A model generated the notes under the pieces. That model did not search any database. It was not told the origin of the DNA and saw only the letters and a program-made list of their open reading frames with translations. A program made the position numbers and the translations under genes. Positions 36,233 through 45,964 of a stretch of 64,000 nt of DNA are shown one piece after another (positions within the stretch are counted from its first letter, which is position 1; every line of letters starts with the position of its first letter). Origin of the DNA: GWF2-38-69 sp965228125 (GTDB lineage Bacteria > Verrucomicrobiota > Lentisphaeria > Victivallales > GWF2-38-69); assembly GCA_965228125.1 (NCBI GenBank), contig OZ245791.1, forward strand, positions 2,914,001 through 2,978,000, written 5' to 3'.

Positions 36233-36904
36233 ATGAAGAAAACTCTCATGTCTTGGAGCGGAGGTAAGGACTGTGCCTGGGCATTGTACAAACTGCAGAA
36301 AGACCCTGAGATTAATCTGGTAGGTTTGTTTTGTACTGTCAACAAGAAGTTCAATCGTGCTGCTATGCATGCGATAAGGGTTAATATATTGCAGAAACAG
36401 GCAAAAAATATTGGGCTACCACTTGAGATAATAGAGATTCCCTATCCATGTACAAATGATGAGTATGAAGAATGCATGTCAGCATTCATTGAGAAAGCAA
36501 AAAAGGCAAATATAGAATGTTTTGCTTTTGGTGATTTATTTCTAGATGATATACGCAAATATAGAGAAGAGAAATTGAAGGGCACTGGAATTTCTCCGAT
36601 TTTTCCCATATGGGGGATTCCGACAGATACGTTGTCTCGGGAAATTGTCTCAAGTGGTTTGAAAGCTATAATTACTTGCATTGATCCAAAACAGATTTCC
36701 AAGGAATTTGTCGGTAAGGAATACGATGAATCATTTTTGAATGATATTCCAAAGGATGTTGACCCGTGCGGTGAAAAAGGAGAGTTTCACAGCTTGGTTT
36801 TCGATGGTCCCATGTTTAAGGAAAGAATAGAAGTAAAGTTAGGTGAAGTTGTTAGCCGAGACGGTTTTGTGTTTGCCGATGTTTTAGAAAATATACATGG
36901 CTGA
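36233..36904 (+). CDS. PP-loop ATP pyrophosphatase, diphthine-ammonia-ligase-like
   Basis: A 223-residue protein of the Dph6/DUF71 family. The PP-loop SGGKD is at residues 9-13, followed by FNRAAMHAIR, FGDLFLDDIRKYRE and the DPCGEKGEFHS block near the C-terminus, all family hallmarks. In eukaryotes and archaea this family amidates diphthine on EF-2; bacteria lack diphthamide, so the bacterial role is open, with nucleotide-dependent amidation in cofactor or cobalamin pathways suggested. Here it is divergent from rocF, with no linked partner. Confidence 0.88.
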   Translation: MKKTLMSWSGGKDCAWALYKLQKDPEINLVGLFCTVNKKFNRAAMHAIRVNILQKQAKNIGLPLEIIEIPYPCTNDEYEECMSAFIEKAKKANIECFAFGDLFLDDIRKYREEKLKGTGISPIFPIWGIPTDTLSREIVSSGLKAIITCIDPKQISKEFVGKEYDESFLNDIPKDVDPCGEKGEFHSLVFDGPMFKERIEVKLGEVVSRDGFVFADVLENIHG

Positions 36905-37613
36905 TTTCTAAAATTCTGAACGGTTCTATCAGACTTTTTCTTGGGGGTACTTAATAATTGGATGTGCCAAAAAGAGGATAATATGACAATACGAATTTTG
37001 TCTGATAAAACAGCTAAAGCAGGGGGTAGACAATGTATAGACAGACCCCGTCCCGTGATTATTTCTCTATGGGATGGGACTCTAAGTGTTCTTTAGCTGT
37101 ATGGCAGTTGAGAAATAGTTGTTCAAAGCCGCCAGGAATGCAGTTTGATAGCTCTCGTCTTCTTTCGGTATAACGCCCAATCGAAGATTTTCAGACATAG
37201 CTTTATCAGCGTACTGTCAAAACTATGGAGAGGCCTTTTGCACTTGAATTTATGTTTTGGAGTTAACGTCATTGCTCTATCTAATGTCTCGTAAAAGGGC
37301 TATTCTTCCATACTATTTGCTATAAAATTTTTACCGGGCACTACAGAATACCTAATAACAAGAAAGAAAGTGCAAAAAAGTTTTTTTAATAGTTGATAAG
37401 CTTTGCATAACCTAACTATGGAATTTATTTTTGTACAATCCATAATAATTCGTAAATATAGATATCAGGTTTGGAATATATACTAAAAATTCAGATACCT
37501 AAGTAGAAAAATAAAATAAAAATTTTATTTTGCTGTTGCAATACTTTTTAGCCTCCTTATATCTATGTTTGTAACAATCATAATTGAATACAAAACCCTA
37601 TAGGATTTTATTA
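36905..37613 (+). other. Long intergenic stretch with one possible tiny gene
   Basis: About 700 bases without a convincing gene. A 37-codon frame at 36983-37096 (MTIRILSDKTAKAGG..) follows a GAGG ribosome-binding site but has no recognised features and may be chance. The rest is AT-rich with several short palindromes and a promoter-like TTGATA at about 37394. No tRNA, riboswitch or CRISPR pattern is visible to me. The size suggests a lost gene. Confidence 0.35.
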
Positions 37614-38000
37614 ATGCTAGTCCCTAAGAACTTACTTTATACAAAAGAACACGCATGGGTTAAAGTGAACCGAGATTTAGTTGTTATCGGCATTACTGAC
37701 AACCTGCAAGAAATGTTAGAAGCAATAGAACAAATCGATTTACCTCATAAAGGCGATGAGCTTTACATAGGTGACAATTGCGTGTCGCTGGTTCACCCTG
37801 GAGGTTTTTATGACCTGCCTTCTCCGTTGACCGGGAGAGTCACAAAAGTTAATCAAGCTTTAAGAAATAGCCCTGAACTAGCCCAATCTTCGCCTTATAA
37901 AGAAGGTTGGCTGTTAGAGATGGAATATGACGAGCCAGAAGAACTCGAAATGTTGCTTGATCCGGCTACTTATACAGAAGAAGCAGAGCAGGAGCTATAG
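37614..38000 (+). CDS. GcvH-like protein lacking the lipoyl lysine
   Basis: A 128-residue protein. The ATG at 37614 follows AGGA by 8 bases and gives the usual GcvH start (MLVPKNLLYTKEHAW). It aligns along the whole H-protein of the glycine cleavage system: KEHAWVKV, GITDNLQEML, IDLPHKGDE, SPLTGRVTKVNQALRNSPELAQSSPYKEGWLLEM. But where GcvH has ESVKA with the lipoylated lysine, this protein has CVSLVHPGGFYD: no lysine in that turn. It therefore cannot carry lipoate as GcvH does. No gcvT or gcvP is near. It may be a structural or regulatory derivative; function unknown. Confidence 0.75.
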   Translation: MLVPKNLLYTKEHAWVKVNRDLVVIGITDNLQEMLEAIEQIDLPHKGDELYIGDNCVSLVHPGGFYDLPSPLTGRVTKVNQALRNSPELAQSSPYKEGWLLEMEYDEPEELEMLLDPATYTEEAEQEL

Positions 38001-38150
38001 CATAACCGACTAGCTCTCGGGTAACATTGAAAATTGTTTTTTAGATCTCATTTTAAATACTTTTGGGATATCCTCTTTTTTTTGTGAGCCTTCTTGATAA
38101 GATTTTATTATGAATCTTGAATTAATCTCTTTTTCTAATGGGGTGAAGTG

Positions 38151-39053
38151 ATGTCTGATGATACCGCGACTAAGGTGAAAATAAAACTTTCTTTAAAAGA
38201 CCTGATAAAGAATACAGCAGATGCTCCGAAAGAAAGCAATTCTTTGCAGGAAATGGAAAAGGCTGCTGCTCAACTGAAATTAACCTCCACACTTAATCCT
38301 AACCCTGTTATTCTGCCAGCTGAGCCTGTAAAAAAAGATAGTGAACCTATATTACAGCAGGATCAGAACGATGAAAAGACTAAAATAAGTTTAAAAAACC
38401 ATGCTCTACAGGGAATTAAACCGAAGATATCTCTTAAAAGAGAAGCGCCTTCTGTTAAAACAACACAAATTCCAAGCTACGAAAAAAATAATATTCCTAA
38501 TTCTGACGAATTAAACGCCAAATCTTTAATGCTTAAAATACCAAGTGAAGCAAAAGGAGATACTCAGAAAATTGTCGAAATTCAACCGACAAAGAACCCA
38601 ATCATAGACCTGAACGCCTTAAATATTAAGCTTGATGGTGAACCGCCAGTTAAAGGATTATCTCCAATAGAGGATAATGCGTCTCATTCATCTGAGTCAG
38701 ATAATGCTCAAAATATAGATTTCGAAGCCCAGTCCCCAAATATTAAAAGAAACTTATCTGATACAGTAAAACTCAAAATCAAACCTGCGACGCCCAGTGG
38801 TAAAGTATTTAACAATATCGTTAAAAAGAATTTAGAGGAGCCGCCGCCTGTTTCACCTGTTTCCAAAGGCAAAGAAATAAAACCTCAAGATAGTTTTACT
38901 ATTCCCAAAAATGTCCTCCATCCCGATTCATTTTCTTCTATAAATACTGATAAAAAGAAACCCCATTGGGTCATTATGGGGATATTAGGTATATTGCTTG
39001 TTTTAATTATTTATTCTATGATTATTACAATTAAAACCCTTTCTACTACTTAG
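38151..39053 (+). CDS. Tail-anchored, Lys-rich low-complexity protein
   Basis: The ATG at 38151 is taken over a GTG just before it; GGGGTGAA lies at a suitable distance. About 300 residues, mostly polar and probably disordered, with a recurring K(I/V/L)K(I/L)SLK-like motif: KVKIKLSLKDLI near the start, KTKISLKN and KPKISLKRE near 90-105, VKLKIKPAT near 207. The only membrane helix is near the C-terminus (HWVIMGILGILLVLIIYSMI, ending at TLSTT), so the body faces the cytoplasm as a tail-anchored protein. No known domain. It precedes tsaB by 9 bases and is likely in its operon. Confidence 0.65.
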   Translation: MSDDTATKVKIKLSLKDLIKNTADAPKESNSLQEMEKAAAQLKLTSTLNPNPVILPAEPVKKDSEPILQQDQNDEKTKISLKNHALQGIKPKISLKREAPSVKTTQIPSYEKNNIPNSDELNAKSLMLKIPSEAKGDTQKIVEIQPTKNPIIDLNALNIKLDGEPPVKGLSPIEDNASHSSESDNAQNIDFEAQSPNIKRNLSDTVKLKIKPATPSGKVFNNIVKKNLEEPPPVSPVSKGKEIKPQDSFTIPKNVLHPDSFSSINTDKKKPHWVIMGILGILLVLIIYSMIITIKTLSTT

Positions 39054-39062
39054 GATTGGCGC

Positions 39063-39725
39063 ATGCATGAATGTTTAACCTGCGCTATAGACTTGTCTGG
39101 TCCTTTTGCGTCTTTTGCTGTAGCTGACAAAGAAAAGAATGTCCTTTTGGCGGAATCTTTTGTTCTGCAAAACCGTAATAATACTCTGTTTTTCAAAGCC
39201 TTTTTTTCCTCCCTTGCTGATTCTAAAATAGAAATTGCCAAGATAGATAAATGGATAGTTGGAACAGGGCCTGGAAGCTTTACTGGACTCAGAATAGCTT
39301 CAGCCTTTGTATCCGGTATTATTTACGGAACAGACAAAATAGCTTTGGGCATACCATCAGCTTTTCCTATATCTTTGGACGTTCAATCTACTGTGGGAGA
39401 AGAAATAGGGGTGTTATTTCCTTGCTCTAAGGAAACGCTCTATTTGTGCGGCATGGTATTTGAAGACGAAGGGTGGGCGATGAATAATATTCCTGAATGT
39501 ATTACAAAGAAAGATTTGATTGACAGCAAAGCTTATAGTAAATTAGTCTCGCTTTCTATTTCAGGAGAGGAAAACAACTTACAACAACTTATAAATAATG
39601 GTATTCCTGTTGTTTCTTTAAACAGATTCCCTATAGAAAAGATGTTTTTTGATTATAAAAATAATTATACGGACATTAAAGAGCTCCTTTATCTTAGGCC
39701 GCCGTCAATAACGGTTAAGGTATAG
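39063..39725 (+). CDS. tsaB: tRNA threonylcarbamoyladenosine biosynthesis protein TsaB
   Basis: A 220-residue ASKHA-fold protein. The start CAIDLSGPFASFAVAD and the segment WIVGTGPGSFTGLRIASAFVSGI are the signature of TsaB/YeaZ, the non-catalytic partner of TsaD in making the universal t6A37 base of ANN-decoding tRNAs. The C-terminal part is rather divergent. It is 9 bases after the tail-anchored protein and 6 bases before a parvulin gene. Confidence 0.9.
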   Translation: MHECLTCAIDLSGPFASFAVADKEKNVLLAESFVLQNRNNTLFFKAFFSSLADSKIEIAKIDKWIVGTGPGSFTGLRIASAFVSGIIYGTDKIALGIPSAFPISLDVQSTVGEEIGVLFPCSKETLYLCGMVFEDEGWAMNNIPECITKKDLIDSKAYSKLVSLSISGEENNLQQLINNGIPVVSLNRFPIEKMFFDYKNNYTDIKELLYLRPPSITVKV

Positions 39726-39731
39726 CCTTCT

Positions 39732-40688
39732 ATGAAATACATTATTTCTATTGCGTTTTTTATTTCTTTTTTACTCTCGGCATATGCTAGAGATGAGGAT
39801 ATAGGAGTGCTTGCTACAGTGAATGGAGTACCTGTTACTCTTTCCGATGTCCTTGAATTATCTGCTTCAGGAGAAGCTCAACTACCTTTGATTTACAAGG
39901 GAGATGAACTCGAAAAGGCCGTTTTGAAACTTAGAAAAGAGCTGTTGGAAGTTGTTATAGATAGAAAACTGGTTTATGAAGACTTTAAAAACCATGATTT
40001 TAAACTTCCGAGGGATTTCGTTGAAAACAACATGGATCAGATACTGAAATCTTTTAACCTAAATACTAGGCAGGAACTTGAAAGCATGTTAAGGGAGCGG
40101 GGAAAAACTCTTGATGAATTCAAGGTAAAGGCCTATGAAAACCTGGCTGTTCAAATTCTTATTTATAGTCAATGCTATAAAGAAGTTTTTATAACTCCTC
40201 AGGATGTGTTTATGTATTATGAATCGCATAAAGCAGATTTTACTTCCAATGCTGCTGTGAAATTGCGAGTTCTTACACTCAAGAAAAAAGGCGCCCATGA
40301 ACAGGATGCAATCCCTCTCTCAAGATATCTGGAGAAAAAACTTAAAGGCGGAGATGATAATGTTTTTGTCGATGCTGTATCTCTTTATTCGGACGGGCCA
40401 AACCTGGAGCATGGCGGAGAATTAAACTGGATAAATGTTGCTGATTTAAGGAAAGAGTTTGCCGAACTCATAACTGAATACAGGAAAGGCTCAGCTTATG
40501 GTCCAATCAATACAGATGATGCCATTTATTTCTTTATTATTAAAGATTATAAAGACTCCCGCTCTACAAGTTTTGCCGAAGTCAAAGACGACATACGAAA
40601 AAAAATGACGGAAGAGGCTAAAATGCAGGCATATAAGGACTATGTAAACACCCTTAGGAAACAGGCATTGATTCAATACTATATATAA
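39732..40688 (+). CDS. Periplasmic parvulin-type peptidyl-prolyl isomerase (SurA/PrsA-like)
   Basis: A 318-residue exported chaperone. Residues 1-19 are a Sec signal peptide (SFLLSAYA-R). The SurA_N-like helical region starts with VLATVNGVPVTLSDVLE, continues to about residue 160, and is followed by a degenerate rotamase domain with LRVLTLKK, YSDGPNLEHGGELNWI and YGPINTDDAIYFFIIKD. This family helps outer-membrane or exported proteins fold. The domain order matches SurA or PpiD relatives; exact assignment is open. Confidence 0.8.
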   Translation: MKYIISIAFFISFLLSAYARDEDIGVLATVNGVPVTLSDVLELSASGEAQLPLIYKGDELEKAVLKLRKELLEVVIDRKLVYEDFKNHDFKLPRDFVENNMDQILKSFNLNTRQELESMLRERGKTLDEFKVKAYENLAVQILIYSQCYKEVFITPQDVFMYYESHKADFTSNAAVKLRVLTLKKKGAHEQDAIPLSRYLEKKLKGGDDNVFVDAVSLYSDGPNLEHGGELNWINVADLRKEFAELITEYRKGSAYGPINTDDAIYFFIIKDYKDSRSTSFAEVKDDIRKKMTEEAKMQAYKDYVNTLRKQALIQYYI

Positions 40689-41138
40689 TCAATCCTTATC
40701 CCTGTTTAGAAATACGCCAGGGATAATTTGAGTATCAGTACCTTTAGTTGTGTTTAATGTCAAAGCATACGGCCCAGAGCCGCTTTCCTGAAATCGTTTA
40801 TATGCAGAGGTGTCACTTTTTTTGCAGCCGTCAAAAATATTGACTCTTTTTCATTCAATCGAAACTCCATCAATTCAGTTGGTGTCGTATTATTGGAGAG
40901 AGGTATTATAGCTTTTATCTTTAAATGGGACATGGGCATTGACTATGAAGCCGCCGTTAAAGATACCAGTTTTTTCTATGGAAGATCCTGCTTTTTTAAA
41001 TAGTTTGACAGCTTGATCCAGACTTTTATTTTCTATGACAACATGGTTGATTTCAAAGTCGGTTTGGTTTGCAGGAAAAGATGTAAAAGCTGCTAGAGCG
41101 AGAGATAAAATGATAGTTATTTTTTGAATTTTTATTAT
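40689..41138 (-). pseudogene. Small secreted protein, frameshifted and without a start codon
   Basis: Directly after uvrA on the same strand lies a frame beginning ATA ATA AAA (no ATG/GTG/TTG) that reads as a signal peptide (IKIQKITIILSLALAAFTSF) and a further 60 codons. It breaks at an AAAA run near 40934, continues in another frame (IIPLSNNTTPTELMEF...), breaks again at an A7 run near 40825, and ends sensibly as ...TQIIPGVFLNRDKD at 40689. Removing or adding one A at each run gives one coherent secreted protein of about 150 residues. No family recognised. Confidence 0.6.
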
Positions 41139-41139
41139 G

Positions 41140-43977
41140 CTATTTCAAATAGTTTTTAAGATATTTACCTGTATAAGAGTCGGCAACTTTTGCGACTTCT
41201 TCAGGGGTTCCTTCTGCAATTATCTTTCCACCTTTGTCTCCTCCTTCAGGCCCAAGGTCCAGTATATGATCGGCGGTTTTGATGACATCCAGGTTGTGCT
41301 CAATAACAAGCACTGTGCTGCCTTGATCAACAAGCATGTTTATAACTGATAGGAGTTTCTCGACATCTGCTATATGAAGACCAGTGGTTGGTTCGTCAAG
41401 GATATATAATGTATGACCCTTTTGATGCTTAGAAAGTTCTGTGGCAAGTTTGACTCTCTGGGCTTCGCCACCTGAAAGAGTGGTTGCGGGTTGTCCAAGA
41501 TGTATATAATCCATTCCTACATCGGAAAGTGTTTTGAGTTTTCTTTTGATAGAAGGGACAGCGTCAAAAAACTCGCAGGCTTCGCTTACTGTCATATCCA
41601 GAATATCTGATATGCTTTTGCCTTTGTAAAGTATGCTCAAAGTTTCATTATTAAATCTTCTCCCTTTGCAAGATGAACATTGCACATAAACTTCAGGAAG
41701 AAACAACATCTCTATTTTTTTAATACCATCACCCTTGCATTCCTCGCATCTTCCTCCCTTCACGTTAAAGGAGAATCTGCCTGGTTTGTAACCTCTTGCC
41801 CTGGATTCCGGAAGCTTTGCAAACAGATCGCGAATTATACCAAAAACCTCAGTGTATGTGGCAGGGTTTGAACGAGGAGTCCTGCCAATCGGGGCCTGAT
41901 CTATTACTATTGACCTTCCGATGTGTTCCAACCCTTTAATTTTTTTATATTTTCCTGGTATTTCCTGGCCTATTCCGAAGTGTCTGTCGAGAGCGGTTCT
42001 GAGTGTGTCATTGACAAGCGTACTTTTGCCCGATCCTGAGACACCAGTAACGCAGACAAACTTTCCAAGAGGTATTTTGACAGTGATGTTTTTAAGGTTG
42101 TTCTGAGAAGCTCCTTCTACTGAAATTATTTTGCCGTTACCTTTTCTTCTTTCTTTTGGAAGGGCTATTTTTTTTTCGCCAAAAAGGAAAGCAGCCGTGG
42201 CTGAATTGGGAATACCTCTCATATCGGCGGGGCGTCCGCTAAAAATGAGTTCTCCGCCCAGCCTGCCGGCGCCTGGGCCTAAGTCTAATATGTGGTCTGC
42301 TCTCCTGATGGTATCAATGTCGTGTTCAACTACCACCACCGTATTTCCGGCATCCCTCAAACTTGTTAAAGTGTCCAAGAGTCTTTCATTGTCTTTCTGG
42401 TGCAGTCCTATGCTTGGTTCATCAAGGATGTATATAACTCCCACAAGCCCGCTTCCCAGCTGAGTAGCAAGTCTGATCCTCTGAGCTTCCCCCCCTGAAA
42501 GGGTGGAACTTTCTCTGTCAAGAGACAGATAATCAAGCCCAACATTCAGGAGAAATGAAAGCCTTGACTTAATCTCATTTATCACTTCGGATGCAATAGT
42601 TTGCTTTTCCGCATCAAGCTTTACCTGAGAGATAAATTTATGGGCGTTGCTAACGCTTAGAGCATTGAATTTATGTATTGGCACTTTGTCAATTGTCACA
42701 GCCATACTGGACGGTTTAAGTCTTGCTCCATTGCATTTAGGGCAGGTTTTTCTGATCATGCATTCTTTGAGCCTTTCTCTGACGGCATCACTCTCTGTTT
42801 CCTGATAACGTCTCTCAAGATGAGGAAGTATTCCCTCAAATGGTTTTTCCAGTTTATGAATCTTGCCCTTCATCCAGAAATCGAAACTAATGACTTCCTC
42901 TCCGCTTCCATAAAGCAACATATTTTGGAGTTTTTCCGGAATATTCTTAAAGGGAGTCACATCGACTGGAAAAGAATAATGCGCAGCCAGACATCTTATG
43001 AGGTGATTGTAATAAATAATCAAACGCCTTGGGCCTCTTTTCCATAGAGGTACAGCCCCTTTCTTTATGGATTTATCAGGATAAAGAAGGACTTTTTCCT
43101 TTACCATGACAAGTTTTGTGCCTAGCCCATTGCATTCCTGGCAGGCACCGTACGGACTGTTAAATGAAAAATTTCTTGGTTCAAGTTTCCCGAAACTAAT
43201 ATTGCAATTCAGGCACGCCAGATGCTCGCTTACCTGTTCGTCCTGCCAACTGCCATCTTCCATTTCGCAGAGAATGTTAATTATGCCGTTTCCGTGTCTA
43301 AGAGCTGTCTCTACTGAATCAGCAATTCTGCCTGTTTCAATTTTACCTGTTATCAGGCGGTCTATGATAACTTCTATTGTGTGTTTAAAATTCTTTTTTA
43401 GCGTTATTTCAGATTCCAGCTCAACTATTTTGCCGTCTATTCTGGCCCGCACAAAACCATCCTTTCTGATTTTTTCGATTACATCCTTATGTTCGCCCTT
43501 TCTGCCTGCAATGACAGGTGAAAGGATCATTATTTTTTTATTAGGAGGGAGTTTTAAAATTTTCTCGCAGATTGTTTGCGCACTTTGGGCATAAACCTCT
43601 TTTCCGCATTCAGGACAATGAGGAGTGCCGGCTCTTGAATACAAAAGCCTAAGGTAATCATAAATTTCTGTTGTTGTAGCAACTGTAGATCTCGGATTGG
43701 AACCTGAAGATCTTTGTTCTATTGCGATAGCAGGAGATAAACCCTCAATATGTTCTACATCGGGTTTCTGCATCTGGTCGAGGAACTGCCTTGCATAGGC
43801 AGACAAGCTTTCCACATAGCGTCTTTGTCCCTCTGCGTAAAGCGTGTCAAAAGCCAGAGATGATTTCCCTGAACCGCTAAGGCCTGTTATTACTATGAAA
43901 GAATTTCTTGGAAGCGTTACATCAATTCCTTTGAGGTTATGCTGTCTGGCACCTTTTATTATGATTTCATTTTTCAA
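41140..43977 (-). CDS. uvrA: Excinuclease ABC subunit A
   Basis: The 945-residue damage-sensing ATPase of nucleotide excision repair. It has two ABC modules: Walker A GLSGSGKSSLAF near residue 32 and GVSGSGKSTLVND near 645, with LSGGEAQR signatures in each and two zinc modules (CPECGKEVY, CEECKGDGIKK..CSSCKGRRF). Full normal length with no internal break despite many A-runs, which matters for judging the frameshifts seen in accessory genes. It follows the amidase gene by 32 bases. Confidence 0.98.
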   Translation of the reverse strand: MKNEIIIKGARQHNLKGIDVTLPRNSFIVITGLSGSGKSSLAFDTLYAEGQRRYVESLSAYARQFLDQMQKPDVEHIEGLSPAIAIEQRSSGSNPRSTVATTTEIYDYLRLLYSRAGTPHCPECGKEVYAQSAQTICEKILKLPPNKKIMILSPVIAGRKGEHKDVIEKIRKDGFVRARIDGKIVELESEITLKKNFKHTIEVIIDRLITGKIETGRIADSVETALRHGNGIINILCEMEDGSWQDEQVSEHLACLNCNISFGKLEPRNFSFNSPYGACQECNGLGTKLVMVKEKVLLYPDKSIKKGAVPLWKRGPRRLIIYYNHLIRCLAAHYSFPVDVTPFKNIPEKLQNMLLYGSGEEVISFDFWMKGKIHKLEKPFEGILPHLERRYQETESDAVRERLKECMIRKTCPKCNGARLKPSSMAVTIDKVPIHKFNALSVSNAHKFISQVKLDAEKQTIASEVINEIKSRLSFLLNVGLDYLSLDRESSTLSGGEAQRIRLATQLGSGLVGVIYILDEPSIGLHQKDNERLLDTLTSLRDAGNTVVVVEHDIDTIRRADHILDLGPGAGRLGGELIFSGRPADMRGIPNSATAAFLFGEKKIALPKERRKGNGKIISVEGASQNNLKNITVKIPLGKFVCVTGVSGSGKSTLVNDTLRTALDRHFGIGQEIPGKYKKIKGLEHIGRSIVIDQAPIGRTPRSNPATYTEVFGIIRDLFAKLPESRARGYKPGRFSFNVKGGRCEECKGDGIKKIEMLFLPEVYVQCSSCKGRRFNNETLSILYKGKSISDILDMTVSEACEFFDAVPSIKRKLKTLSDVGMDYIHLGQPATTLSGGEAQRVKLATELSKHQKGHTLYILDEPTTGLHIADVEKLLSVINMLVDQGSTVLVIEHNLDVIKTADHILDLGPEGGDKGGKIIAEGTPEEVAKVADSYTGKYLKNYLK

Positions 43978-44009
43978 TATGCCCCCCTATATATGAAGAA
44001 ACGGCAAGT

Positions 44010-44972
44010 TCAATTGCCTTTTGATGCAGCATTTCCAAAAGAGATAATTCCTGTAGCTATAGCTCTGGCCACTTTGTCCTGATAAGCGTTGGAATTAAGA
44101 AGTCTCTCTTCATAAGGATTGGAAAGAAAGCCTACCTCAACCAGCGTTGCAGGTTTAGATGCGTATTTCAATACTGCAAACCTGGCGTGCTTCAGTCCCC
44201 TGTCAGTCCTTCCTGTTCTGCTTAATGCCTTGTTTATCTCATAACCAAGCTTTTCGTTGTTCTTGTCATAATGGTTGCCTTTCTCGTATTTATAGACGAT
44301 TTTGTTGCTGTAAGTGGAAGATGTGCCTTGCGGTGCCAGAACAAAGGTCTCATAACCTGTAATATCTTTTTTTGCCGAATTGCAATGTATGGAAACAAAA
44401 ACATCTCCATCATATCTGGAAATAACTTCAACTCTTGATTCCAGGGAGATGGTTTTATCGCTGTTTCTAGTCATGACAACTTTGTATCCGCTGGCTGTTA
44501 AGATAGAAGCAACTTTTCTGGTAATTGCCAATGCGACATTTTTTTCTTTAGATATGAGCCCATGTGTGCCATTGTCTTCTCCGCCATGGCCCGGATCCAA
44601 AATTATCGTTCTTATGTACTGTCTTTTTAACGCTTTCTTGTTAAAGATGGGGTCTAAAACATAATAATAATCTTTCAGTCCAATAATAGGGGTGCCTTTT
44701 TGTATGGCAGCAGGCAACAGCAAGGATACTTTTATTCCGTTGATCGTAGCAGTCTTTTTATTAAATTCAAAACGCATGTAGTTAACATTGTTTCTCAGAG
44801 TGCAGGAAGTCTGATTTGTTGTCATCGTCATCCCGTATACTTTGGCAATTTCCTGAAGGTAGACATAGGTTTTGCCCATATATGAAACGGTTTTTGGGGC
44901 GGAGTAGAGCGAAGCCCCAAAAACAATAATTGCCAGAACTGTTAACAGGGTGAATTTGTGGCGAAAAATCAT
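44010..44972 (-). CDS. N-acetylmuramoyl-L-alanine amidase (AmiC family)
   Basis: A 320-residue exported Zn amidase that cuts the bond between muramic acid and L-alanine in peptidoglycan. Residues 1-25 are a signal peptide; 30-130 look like a copper-amine-oxidase-N/AMIN-type substrate-binding domain (VYLQEIAKVYGM..LRNNVNYMRF). The Amidase_3 domain follows with zinc ligands in ILDPGHGGEDNG, EKNVALAI, FVSIHCNSA and catalytic Glu in LVEVGFLSNPYEE. Likely acts in cell separation or envelope remodelling. Confidence 0.93.
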   Translation of the reverse strand: MIFRHKFTLLTVLAIIVFGASLYSAPKTVSYMGKTYVYLQEIAKVYGMTMTTNQTSCTLRNNVNYMRFEFNKKTATINGIKVSLLLPAAIQKGTPIIGLKDYYYVLDPIFNKKALKRQYIRTIILDPGHGGEDNGTHGLISKEKNVALAITRKVASILTASGYKVVMTRNSDKTISLESRVEVISRYDGDVFVSIHCNSAKKDITGYETFVLAPQGTSSTYSNKIVYKYEKGNHYDKNNEKLGYEINKALSRTGRTDRGLKHARFAVLKYASKPATLVEVGFLSNPYEERLLNSNAYQDKVARAIATGIISFGNAASKGN

Positions 44973-45005
44973 TGGCTAAGCCGTTATATTTTACATGTTT
45001 TTGTT

Positions 45006-45926
45006 TTAGTTAACAGAAAGGTAATGCTCTGCATCTATAGCTGCCCTGCATCCCATTCCCGCAGCAGTAATAGCTTGTCTATAGTGATTATCCGCACAAT
45101 CTCCTGCGGCAAAGACCCCATCTATATTAGTGAAAGAGGAACCTTCTTTGAGTTTAATGAATCCTTTATCGTCCATGTCTATGAAATCTCTAAATATCGA
45201 TGTTGACGGGACATGCCCGAGTGCAGCAAAATATCCCCTGCAGTCAATAGTACTTATTTCTGAAGTCTTTAAATTCTTTACTTTTACAGCTTCTACCCCT
45301 TTTTCTCCTAAAATATCTATTACCACGCTGTCTAAGACAAAAGTAATTTTAGGATTATTTTCTGCCCTGGAAATCATAATTTTGGAAGCCCTGAACTCAT
45401 TTCTTCTGTGAATTAATATCACTTTACTTGCGAATTTAGTTAGGAAGATTGCTTCTTCCATAGCCGAATCCCCACCGCCTACTACTACTACCGGAACATT
45501 TCTGAAAAATGCACCGTCACATGTAGCGCAGGCGCTGACCCCTTTGGCTGCAAGTCTTTTCTCGGCATCCAATCCCATCCATCTCGGAGTTGAACCTGTC
45601 GCGATTATTACAGTCCTTGATACTATTTTTTGCCCGTTTTCAAGTTCTATGGTATGTGGCCCGCCGTTCTTTAAATCAACACTTTTTACTGAAGTCTGAA
45701 GTGTTTTAGAACCAAACCTTTCAGCCTGTTTCTGCATCATCATCATAAGGTCAAAACCGTTTACCCCGTCAGGGAAACCAGGAAAATTTTCTATATCGGT
45801 AGTCTGTGTGAGAAGTCCCCCGGGGAGCTTTCCTGCTACCATTATCGGTTTGAGATCTGCTCTTGAAGCATATATGGCGGCGGTATAACCGGCCGGGCCT
45901 GTTCCGATAATAACTAAATTTTCCAT
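45006..45926 (-). CDS. trxB: Thioredoxin reductase
   Basis: A 306-residue flavoprotein passing electrons from NADPH to thioredoxin. FAD fold GTGPAGYTAAIYASRADL at the N-terminus, redox centre CATC in GVSACATCDGAFF near residue 135, NADPH fold VVGGGDSAMEEA and the late VFAAGDCADN..RQAITAAGMGC are all intact. It precedes the amidase by 33 bases and follows a small parvulin gene on the same strand. Confidence 0.97.
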   Translation of the reverse strand: MENLVIIGTGPAGYTAAIYASRADLKPIMVAGKLPGGLLTQTTDIENFPGFPDGVNGFDLMMMMQKQAERFGSKTLQTSVKSVDLKNGGPHTIELENGQKIVSRTVIIATGSTPRWMGLDAEKRLAAKGVSACATCDGAFFRNVPVVVVGGGDSAMEEAIFLTKFASKVILIHRRNEFRASKIMISRAENNPKITFVLDSVVIDILGEKGVEAVKVKNLKTSEISTIDCRGYFAALGHVPSTSIFRDFIDMDDKGFIKLKEGSSFTNIDGVFAAGDCADNHYRQAITAAGMGCRAAIDAEHYLSVN

Positions 45927-45964
45927 TATCCTATTTCCTTAAACCATCATGATAAAATTTTGCT

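Noticed and set aside
36905..37583. tRNA or riboswitch in the long gap
   Set aside because: I could not find a cloverleaf, T-loop sequence or known aptamer core in the gap on either strand; only short palindromes.
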